Assembly: GCA_030544165.1 (NCBI GenBank)
Contig: JAUNRP010000001.1
Coordinates: 1 to 34,927 of the forward strand
From: a bacterium
GTDB lineage: Bacteria > Actinomycetota > Actinomycetes > Actinomycetales > Actinomycetaceae
Length of the DNA stretch: 34,927 nucleotides
Direction of reading: 5' to 3'
In this document: positions 1-6,026 of the stretch, piece by piece
Layout: each line of letters begins with the position of its first letter
How positions within the stretch are numbered: the first letter of the stretch is position 1
The notes under the pieces: model-generated
Seen by the model: only the letters and a program-made list of their open reading frames with translations
The model's database searches: none
What the model was told of the DNA's origin: nothing
Made by a program: the position numbers and the translations under genes

Positions 1-912
1 CAGGTGGAGCTGGCGCAGCTCGAGTACCTGCTCCCGCGCCTGCGCGGATGGGGTGACTCGATGTCCCGGCAGGCCGGTGGACGCGCGGCGAGCGGTGAGG
101 GAATCGGCTCCCGCGGACCGGGTGAGACCAAGATCGAGCTGGACCGCCGCCGTATCCGCACCCGCATGGCGCGGCTCCGGCGCCAGATCGCGGACATGGC
201 GCCCTCGCGGGAGGCACGCCGCTCCGCCCGGCGCGGGGCGGTGACCCCGCAGGTGGCGATCGCCGGCTACACCAACGCCGGGAAGTCCTCGCTCCTCAAC
301 GCCCTCACGGGGGCGGGTGTGCTGGTCCAGAACCAGCTCTTCGCCACCCTCGACCCGACCGTACGGCGTACACGTACACTCGAGGGCCGCGAGTACACCC
401 TCGCGGACACCGTGGGGTTCGTGCGCAACCTGCCCCACGAGCTGGTGGAGGCCTTCCGCTCCACCCTCGAGGAGGTGGGGGAGTCCGATCTGCTCCTGCA
501 CGTGGTGGATGCCGCCCACCCCGATCCGGAGGGCCAGATCTCTGCGGTGCGGGAGGTGCTCTCGGACATCGAGGGGGTGGACCAGATCCCGGAGCTGATC
601 GTGTTCAACAAGGCGGATATCGCCCCCGCGGATGTGCAGGTGCGGCTCCGCACCGCCTACCCGCGGGCCCTGCTCGTCTCGGCGCACACGGGGGCGGGGA
701 TCGAGGAGCTCCAGCAGGAGATCGCGGACCTCCTCCCACGGCCCGGGGTGGAGGTGGACCTCGTGGTGCCCTACTCCCGCGGGGACCTGGTGGCCCGCAT
801 GCACGAGAACGGCGAGATCGAGATGGAGGAACACCTCGATGCCGGCACCCGGATGGTGGGCCGCGCCGATCCGGCCCTCGCGTCCGAGCTGGAACGGGTC
901 CGTGTCGTCTGA
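1..912 (+). CDS. hflX: GTPase HflX, C-terminal part (5' end outside window)
   Basis: This is the 3' part of a ribosome-associated GTPase of the HflX family, which splits stalled or hibernating 70S ribosomes. Reading from base 1, the visible 303 residues start inside the HflX N-terminal domain. They carry the family hallmark GPGETKIELDRRRIR (about 39-53), then a complete G domain: G1 GYTNAGKS (89-96), a G2 threonine in FATLDPT (about 114-120), G3 DTVGF (136-140) and G4 NKAD (203-206). Actinobacterial HflX proteins are usually near 500 residues, so about 200 residues lie upstream and the GTG at 4 is not the real start. The 3' end overlaps the next gene by 11 bp, suggesting coupling with the helicase. 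Family assignment is firm. Confidence 0.95.
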   Translation, partial: QVELAQLEYLLPRLRGWGDSMSRQAGGRAASGEGIGSRGPGETKIELDRRRIRTRMARLRRQIADMAPSREARRSARRGAVTPQVAIAGYTNAGKSSLLNALTGAGVLVQNQLFATLDPTVRRTRTLEGREYTLADTVGFVRNLPHELVEAFRSTLEEVGESDLLLHVVDAAHPDPEGQISAVREVLSDIEGVDQIPELIVFNKADIAPADVQVRLRTAYPRALLVSAHTGAGIEELQQEIADLLPRPGVEVDLVVPYSRGDLVARMHENGEIEMEEHLDAGTRMVGRADPALASELERVRVV

Positions 913-2908
913 GGACTTGGCTGAGCCGGAGGGTGCCGCCCTCCGGGTGCTGCGCCGCGCCGTCGCCGAACTCCCCGGCACCACCCGGACCGGTCAGGAG
1001 CAGATGTGCTCCGCCGTCTCCCAGGCCCTCACCGGGGGAGAGGTGCACCTGGCCCAGGCGGGCACCGGCACCGGAAAGTCCCTCGCCTACCTCTCCGCCG
1101 CGATGACGGCGGCCATGGAGACCGAGGAGCGCGCCGTGATCTCCACGGCCACGCTCGCCCTGCAGCGACAGGTGATCGGCGCGGACGCGCCGCTCGTGGC
1201 GGACGCCGTCGAGGCCGAGACGGGGACGCGCCCCCGCGTGGCGCTCCTGAAGGGGTGGCACAACTACGTGTGCCTCCACAAGGTGGGCGGCGGGTATCCC
1301 GATGAGGACGAACCCACCCTCTTCCCCACGGACGCGGGCAGTGCGCGCGCGCCGGAGGGTCCGCGCGGCGGGCTCGGGCAGCAGGTGCTCCGGGTACGGG
1401 CGTGGGCGGAGGAGACCGAGAGCGGGGACCGCGACGACCTGGTCCCGGGCGTCTCGGACCGCGCCTGGCGGCAGGTCTCCGTCACCAAGCTGGAGTGCCT
1501 CGGATCGAGGTGCCCGGTCCGTGACGAGTGCTTCGCCGAGCGCGCCCGGAACCTCGCCCACGCCGCCGACGTGGTGGTCACCAACCACGCCATGCTCGGG
1601 GTGGCGGCGGCCGGCTCACCCGGGGCCCTGCCCGAGCACGGCCTCCTCGTGATCGACGAGGCCCACGACCTGGTCCCCCGCGTCACCTCGGCCGCGTCCG
1701 TGGAGCTCTCCGCCCAGACCGTGGACCGCGTGGGCCGTGGGGTGGCACGGCATGCGAAGTCCGCCCTCGAGAAGCTCCAGCAGTCCGCCTCCTCGTTGCG
1801 GCTTGCGCTCGACCCCCTCCCGGCGGGACGCCTGGTGGCCGTGCCCCCCGGGCTCGCGGACGCCGCCCTGGTGGTGGGCGCCGCCGCGCGTGCGGCTACC
1901 AGCGAGATGGGGGGAGTGGGAAGCGACGACGACGCGGGCGCACGTGCCGTTGTGAAGTCCGAACTCGTGGTGCTCGCCGAGATCTGCGAGCGGCTCGTCT
2001 CTGACACCGTTGCGGCGCGGCGTGATGTGGCGTGGATCGACCGGGGCCGCGAGGGCTCCGACCCGCCGCGCCTCCACCTGGCACCCCTCGAGGTGGCGAA
2101 GCCCATCGCGGAGCACCTGGTGGGGGACAGGGCCGTGGTGGCCACCTCCGCGACCCTCCAGTTGGGCGGTGGATTCGAGGCCGCCGCGCGGACCCTCGGG
2201 CTTGGTGGAGAGGGAGGCCGGGAGTGGAGCGGCGCCGACTACGGCTCGCCGTTCGACTACCGGCACCAGGGCATCCTCTACGTGGCGGCACGCCTCCCGC
2301 GTCCGGGCCGGGAGGGCGTGGCGCAGGAGGCGCTGGAAGAACTGGCCGATCTGGTGGCGGCGGCAGGCGGCGGCACCCTCGGCCTCTTCTCCTCGCTGCG
2401 GGGTGCCCAGCGTGCGGCCGAGTTCGTGAGCGGGCGGGTGTCCACGCCCGTGTTGTGCCAGGGGGAGGACCAGCTCCCCGAGCTGGTGCGGGCCTTTGCT
2501 GCGGACCCGGCCACCAGCCTGTTCGGGACCCTCTCGCTCTGGCAGGGCGTGGACGTCCCGGGCGAGACGTGCCGCCTCGTCACCATCGACCGGATTCCCT
2601 TCCCCCGCCCCGATGACCCCATCATGTCCGCCCGGACCGAGGTGGCCGAGGCGCGGGGGAGGAACGGGTTCATGGAGGTGTCCGTGGCCCATGCCGCGCT
2701 CCTGCTCGCCCAGGGGGCGGGACGGCTCATCCGGAGGTCCACCGATCGGGGCGTGGTGGCGATCCTCGATCCGAGGGTGGCCACCTCAGGCTACGGCCGC
2801 TTCCTGATGAAGTCCCTTCCCGAGCTGTGGCCTACGCGGGACGCGCAGCAGGTCCGCACCTCACTCGCGGCGCTGGCGGCGGGTGTGGGTGGGCCCGCGC
2901 GCAGCTAG
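902..2908 (+). CDS. dinG: DinG-family (XPD-like) ATP-dependent DNA helicase
   Basis: Superfamily 2 helicase of the DinG/XPD type, 668 residues, about the length of mycobacterial DinG. These are 5'-3' helicases that unwind forks, R-loops and G-quadruplexes. Visible motifs: Walker A GTGTGKS (54-60); four candidate Fe-S cysteines C124, C199, C204 and C210; the DEAH box (252-255); and motif VI QGAGRLIRR near the C-terminus. I chose GTG 902, giving an 11-bp overlap with hflX; a longer in-frame reading from 632 would only shadow hflX, and TTG 917 is an alternative. The stop overlaps the lexA stop: both use the palindrome CTAG (2905-2908). Despite the name, I see no LexA box in front of it, so SOS control is not supported here. 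Confidence 0.9.
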   Translation: MSSEDLAEPEGAALRVLRRAVAELPGTTRTGQEQMCSAVSQALTGGEVHLAQAGTGTGKSLAYLSAAMTAAMETEERAVISTATLALQRQVIGADAPLVADAVEAETGTRPRVALLKGWHNYVCLHKVGGGYPDEDEPTLFPTDAGSARAPEGPRGGLGQQVLRVRAWAEETESGDRDDLVPGVSDRAWRQVSVTKLECLGSRCPVRDECFAERARNLAHAADVVVTNHAMLGVAAAGSPGALPEHGLLVIDEAHDLVPRVTSAASVELSAQTVDRVGRGVARHAKSALEKLQQSASSLRLALDPLPAGRLVAVPPGLADAALVVGAAARAATSEMGGVGSDDDAGARAVVKSELVVLAEICERLVSDTVAARRDVAWIDRGREGSDPPRLHLAPLEVAKPIAEHLVGDRAVVATSATLQLGGGFEAAARTLGLGGEGGREWSGADYGSPFDYRHQGILYVAARLPRPGREGVAQEALEELADLVAAAGGGTLGLFSSLRGAQRAAEFVSGRVSTPVLCQGEDQLPELVRAFAADPATSLFGTLSLWQGVDVPGETCRLVTIDRIPFPRPDDPIMSARTEVAEARGRNGFMEVSVAHAALLLAQGAGRLIRRSTDRGVVAILDPRVATSGYGRFLMKSLPELWPTRDAQQVRTSLAALAAGVGGPARS

Positions 2909-3558
2909 AGGGAACGCAGGACGGAGACCACCTTGCCGAGGATGGTGGCGTGGTCCCCGAGGATGGGGGAGTAGGCGGCGTTCGACGGCATGAGCCAGAT
3001 GTGCCCGTCCCGGCGCTGGAGCGTCTTGACCGTTGCCTCGTCATCGAGCAGCGCCGCCACCACCTCGCCGTTCTCCGCGCTCTGCTGGCGGCGGACCACC
3101 ACCCAGTCCCCATCGCAGATCGCCGCATCGATCATGGACTCGCCCGAGACGCGGAGCATGAAGAGCTCGCCCTCACCCACGAGCTGGCGGGGGAGGGTGA
3201 AGATGTCCTCCACGTTCTGCTCGGCGAGCACCGGGCCACCGGCGGCGATCCGCCCCACGAGCGGGACGAGCGCGCCGGCCGCGTTCTCCTGTCCGAGGAA
3301 CTCGATCGGGGCCGGGGTGACATCCGGCCCCTCCCGATGGTCCACCACCTCGAGGGCGCGGGGACGGCGCGGATCGCGGCGGATGTAGCCCTTCCTCTCC
3401 AGCACATCGAGTTGGTGCTTCACGGATGAGGGGCTCTGCAGGCCCACGGCATCACCGATCTCCCGGAGGGTGGGGGGAAACCCGCGCTCCGAGAGGGCGG
3501 TACGGATCGTCTCCATCACGAGCGCCTGGCGCCCGGTGAGGCCTTCTCGCTGCTCCAT
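2905..3558 (-). CDS. lexA: LexA, SOS transcriptional repressor
   Basis: 217-residue LexA, master repressor of the SOS response; it self-cleaves when bound to RecA filaments. The N-terminal winged helix contains PPTLREIGDAVGL (about 28-40) and a recognition region QSPSSVKHQL. The C-terminal S24 peptidase domain has the scissile Ala106-Gly107 in GRIAAGGP, the nucleophile Ser141 in SGESM and the general base Lys178 in ATVKTL. The start at 3558 has a GGGAG ribosome site 7-8 bases upstream on the minus strand. Upstream lie a -35/-10 pair and a near-consensus LexA box overlapping the -35, so autoregulation is expected. It is divergent from the LysM gene, as in mycobacteria and corynebacteria, and converges on the helicase with no terminator space. 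Confidence 0.97.
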   Translation of the reverse strand: MEQREGLTGRQALVMETIRTALSERGFPPTLREIGDAVGLQSPSSVKHQLDVLERKGYIRRDPRRPRALEVVDHREGPDVTPAPIEFLGQENAAGALVPLVGRIAAGGPVLAEQNVEDIFTLPRQLVGEGELFMLRVSGESMIDAAICDGDWVVVRRQQSAENGEVVAALLDDEATVKTLQRRDGHIWLMPSNAAYSPILGDHATILGKVVSVLRSL

Positions 3559-3610
3559 GTTCAACTCCCGATCGTTCGTGTCAGTGGGTCTCGGTTCACT
3601 GGTGGTTACC

Positions 3611-3639
3611 AGCGTAGGGCGAGAACGGATGAATATCAA
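3611..3639 (-). promoter_or_regulatory. lexA promoter
   Basis: On the minus strand, TTGATA (3639-3634) is followed by a 17-bp spacer and TACGCT (3616-3611). Transcription would start near 3604, giving a leader of about 46 bases before the ATG at 3558. The -35 overlaps the LexA box at 3636-3651, the right geometry for autorepression. Confidence 0.6.
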
Positions 3640-3651
3640 ACATTTGTTCGA
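3636..3651. promoter_or_regulatory. LexA box 1 (SOS box)
   Basis: TCAAACATTTGTTCGA matches the actinobacterial/Gram-positive LexA consensus TCGAAC-N4-GTTCGA with one mismatch (A for G at position 3). It overlaps the lexA -35 and lies just upstream of the -35 of the divergent LysM gene, so one site could serve both directions. Confidence 0.8.
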
Positions 3652-3658
3652 GAATGTC

Positions 3659-3687
3659 TCGACATTGTCGGATCCCTTCGCTATGTT
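3659..3687 (+). promoter_or_regulatory. Promoter of the SOS-regulated LysM gene
   Basis: TCGACA (3659-3664), 17-bp spacer, TATGTT (3682-3687). The predicted start of transcription is near 3694, about 35 bases before the ATG at 3729. LexA boxes lie on either side: box 1 just upstream of the -35 and box 2 downstream of the predicted transcript start. Confidence 0.55.
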
Positions 3688-3702
3688 TGGCACAGACGTT
3701 CG

Positions 3703-3718
3703 ACGAACAGGCGTTCGA
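3703..3718. promoter_or_regulatory. LexA box 2 (SOS box), abutting the LysM gene ribosome site
   Basis: ACGAACAGGCGTTCGA has a perfect CGAAC-N4-GTTCG core with only the first outer base off consensus. It sits in the 5' leader of the LysM gene, and its last base is the first base of the AGGAGG ribosome site (3718-3723). LexA bound here would act as a roadblock or block promoter clearance. Confidence 0.85.
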
Positions 3719-3728
3719 GGAGGACCCC

Positions 3729-4220
3729 ATGAGTGCATTGCCGATCACCCTTCCCACCGCTCCGGCGGAGTCGGCACCCATTTCGCGCCACCTCCGGGTG
3801 GTGACCGAGGCGGATGCCGCGCGCGCCGCCGCCGACGATGAGGCGGGCCGGCGTGCGCTGGTGGCCGCCCTGCGCTGGGCGTCGCGTTCCGCGCCGCGCC
3901 CGGTTGCCAGCGGGCGGAGCGGCGCAGTACAGCCACCGCTGGTGCTCACCGCCCGTGGGCGCGCGGCCGTACGGGTCCTGGTGGGGCTGGCCGCCTCGGT
4001 CCTCGCGATCCTGGCCGGGGTGGCGATCGGACTCGTCCTTCGCGCCGCACCAGTGGCGGGCGAGTCCGTGGTGGTGGGATCGGGGGACACCCTGTGGTCC
4101 ATCGCCGCCGCGGTCCCGGGGACCGATGTGCGGGACGCGGTCGCGCAGATCGTGGAGCTCAACGGGCTTGCCGGTGCACAGATCCATCCGGGTCAGGTCC
4201 TGGTCCTCCCGGCGCCATGA
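3729..4220 (+). CDS. SOS-induced LysM membrane protein, ChiZ/DivS-like cell division suppressor
   Basis: 163-residue bitopic membrane protein: a basic/Ala-rich cytoplasmic part (1-80), one membrane helix (about 82-104) and an extracytoplasmic LysM domain (about 114-161; SGDTLWSIAAAVPG and GQVLVLPAP). Size, topology and position next to and divergent from lexA match Rv2719c (ChiZ) of Mycobacterium tuberculosis and play the role of DivS (Corynebacterium) or YneA (Bacillus), which delay division after DNA damage. The start ATG has AGGAGG five bases upstream, directly after a LexA box. The likely job, inferred from context, is to hold back septation during SOS by binding septal peptidoglycan or divisome proteins. 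Sequence similarity within this group is low, so the exact mechanism cannot be read from sequence. Confidence 0.85.
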   Translation: MSALPITLPTAPAESAPISRHLRVVTEADAARAAADDEAGRRALVAALRWASRSAPRPVASGRSGAVQPPLVLTARGRAAVRVLVGLAASVLAILAGVAIGLVLRAAPVAGESVVVGSGDTLWSIAAAVPGTDVRDAVAQIVELNGLAGAQIHPGQVLVLPAP

Positions 4221-4240
4221 GCACCGTGCTCGCGGACCGT

Positions 4241-4270
4241 TTGCGGTGCGCGGGAGTGGCGCACTACGGT
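4241..4270 (+). promoter_or_regulatory. nrdR promoter, probably leaderless
   Basis: TTGCGG (4241-4246), 18-bp spacer, TACGGT (4265-4270), then six bases to the ATG at 4277. There is no Shine-Dalgarno sequence before nrdR, so transcript and translation probably start together, as is common in actinobacteria. Confidence 0.5.
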
Positions 4271-4276
4271 TCGGGG

Positions 4277-4726
4277 ATGCACTGCCCGTTCTGCCACAAC
4301 AACGACTCGCGCGTGGTGGACTCGCGCACATCGGATGATGGCACCTCCATCCGGCGCCGCCGGGAGTGCCCCTCCTGCCACCGGCGTTTCACCACGGTGG
4401 AGTCCGCCACGCTGAGCGTGATGAAGCGGAGCGGGGTCTCCGAGCCGTTCATCCGGGAGAAGATCATCGCGGGCGTGCGCAAGGCGTGCCAGGGCCGCCC
4501 GGTGACCGAGGATGAGATCGCCGTCCTGGCACAGGGGGTGGAGGAGCAGGTCCGCTCACTGGGATCGTCGGTGGTGGATACGAACGATGTGGGGATGGCG
4601 ATCCTCGGCCCGCTCCGGGACCTCGACACCGTGGCCTACCTCAGATTCGCCTCGGTATACTCGTCCTTCACCACCCTCGAGGACTTCGAGAACGCGATCG
4701 CGGAGCTCAAGGAGCTCGAGAACTGA
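4277..4726 (+). CDS. nrdR: NrdR, transcriptional repressor of ribonucleotide reductase genes
   Basis: 149-residue NrdR, which senses ATP/dATP and represses ribonucleotide reductase operons. The N-terminal zinc ribbon has C3, C6, C31 and C34 (MHCPFC and CPSC), and an ATP-cone domain covers about residues 46-136. Length equals the family norm. The start is the ATG that opens the zinc ribbon; longer in-frame readings would run over the LysM gene. It follows the LysM gene by 56 bases and has its own leaderless-type promoter. The lexA/LysM/nrdR order is conserved in actinobacteria and groups DNA-damage control with dNTP supply control. The gene converges on serA across a shared hairpin terminator. 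Confidence 0.96.
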   Translation: MHCPFCHNNDSRVVDSRTSDDGTSIRRRRECPSCHRRFTTVESATLSVMKRSGVSEPFIREKIIAGVRKACQGRPVTEDEIAVLAQGVEEQVRSLGSSVVDTNDVGMAILGPLRDLDTVAYLRFASVYSSFTTLEDFENAIAELKELEN

Positions 4727-4731
4727 AGGCC

Positions 4732-4772
4732 TCCGGTGGTGCCGGGGAGGGGAAGCCCGCGGCACCACCGGA
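4732..4772. terminator. Bidirectional hairpin terminator between nrdR and serA
   Basis: Perfect 13-bp inverted repeat TCCGGTGGTGCCG (4732-4744) / CGGCACCACCGGA (4760-4772) with a 15-base loop, centred between two convergent stops. There is no T tract on either side, which is common for GC-rich actinobacterial terminators. Confidence 0.75.
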
Positions 4773-4782
4773 TCACGGTGGT

Positions 4783-6018
4783 CTACCCCCGCAGGTGGCG
4801 CTCCAGAACGCGCAGCCGGATCGTGCCCTCCAGGTTGCGCAGGGCCTCCAGTGCCTCGGGGGCGATCTCGGAACTCAGGTCCGTGATCATGTAGCCGATC
4901 TCGTGCACGGTGCCGAGGATCTGGCCGGAGATGTTGGCGCCGGACTCCGCGAACGCCTGGTTCACGAGCGCCAGGACACCGGGCATGTTGCGGTGCACCC
5001 ACGCCACCCGGTACCTCGACTCGGGGGAGGGCGTGAGGGTGAGGCGGGGAAGGTTCACGGACATGTCCGTGGAGGCCGCCTTCGCGTAGCCCGCGAGCTT
5101 GTTCCCCACGAACTGGCCGATCTCGTACTGCGCCTCGAGCGTGGATCCGCCGATGTGGGGGGTGAGGATCACGTTCGGCAGGCCGCGCAGCGGCGAGGCG
5201 AACGGATCACCATTGGCCTTCGGCTCCTCCGGGTACACGTCCACCGCGGCGCCGGCGATGTGTCCCTCCACGATGTTGTCCCGCAGCGCCTCCACATCCA
5301 CCACGAACCCGCGGGAGAGGTTGAGGAAGAGGGTTCCCTGCTTCATCTGGGAGAACTCGCGTGCGCCGATGAGGCCACCATTGGCGGGGGAGTCGTCCAC
5401 GTGGATGGACACCACGTCCGCCGCGCGGAACACCTCCTCCATGGTGCGGCACCGCTTGGCATTGCCCAGGGCGGGTCGCTCCTGGAGGTCGAAGAACACC
5501 ACGGTCATGCCGAGGGCCTCCGCCACCACCGAGAGCTGGGTGCCGATATTGCCGTAGCCGATGATCCCCAGCGTCAGCCCGCGCACCTCGTGGGCGCCGG
5601 CCGCGGACTTCTCCCACCGGCCCTCGTGGAGCGCGCGATCCCGCTCGGTCAGGCGCCGGTTCAGCGCGATGATCTCCGCCACCGCGAGCTCCACCACGGA
5701 GCGGGTGTTGGAGAACGGGGCGTTGAAGACCGCAACGCCCGCCCGCGTCGCCTCCAGGAGGTCGATCTGGGTGGTGCCGATGGAGAAGGTCCCGATGGCC
5801 TCGAGCTGGGGATGGGCCTCGAACACGCGCTTGGTCACCCGCGTCTTGGAGCGGATGCCGAGGAGGCTCACGCCGTCCAGCGCCTCGATCAGCTCGTCCT
5901 CATCCAGTGCGCCGGGATGCCGCTCCACCTCGAGGCCCACGGCGCGCAGCAGCGCATCGGTCTCGTGATGCGGGTTTTCCAGGAGTAGTGCTCGTGCCAC
6001 CGATCCAGTCTCCACCAT
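4783..6018 (-). CDS. serA: D-3-phosphoglycerate dehydrogenase, short E. coli-type SerA
   Basis: Oxidises 3-phosphoglycerate with NAD+, the first step of serine synthesis. 411 residues: substrate/catalytic domain, Rossmann motif GYGNIG (154-159), catalytic Arg236 (SRG), Glu265 (VYPEEP) and His288 (TPHIGGST), then a C-terminal ACT domain (about 337-411) starting at the HRNMPGVLALVNQ segment. Length and sequence follow the 410-residue E. coli SerA closely (NAPFSNTRSVVEL; GTFSIGTTQIDL), not the roughly 530-residue actinobacterial SerA with an extra domain. Start: ATG 6018 lies 8 bp after the helD stop without a good ribosome site; GTG 6000, preceded by GGTGGAG, is an equally good start. It is probably co-transcribed with helD. 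ACT-domain serine feedback is expected from the family. Confidence 0.92.
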   Translation of the reverse strand: MVETGSVARALLLENPHHETDALLRAVGLEVERHPGALDEDELIEALDGVSLLGIRSKTRVTKRVFEAHPQLEAIGTFSIGTTQIDLLEATRAGVAVFNAPFSNTRSVVELAVAEIIALNRRLTERDRALHEGRWEKSAAGAHEVRGLTLGIIGYGNIGTQLSVVAEALGMTVVFFDLQERPALGNAKRCRTMEEVFRAADVVSIHVDDSPANGGLIGAREFSQMKQGTLFLNLSRGFVVDVEALRDNIVEGHIAGAAVDVYPEEPKANGDPFASPLRGLPNVILTPHIGGSTLEAQYEIGQFVGNKLAGYAKAASTDMSVNLPRLTLTPSPESRYRVAWVHRNMPGVLALVNQAFAESGANISGQILGTVHEIGYMITDLSSEIAPEALEALRNLEGTIRLRVLERHLRG

Positions 6019-6026
6019 GCGCGGGA

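Noticed and set aside
3566..3579. GTTCG in the lexA leader as a third LexA box
   Set aside because: Only one half site is present; the partner half does not match.
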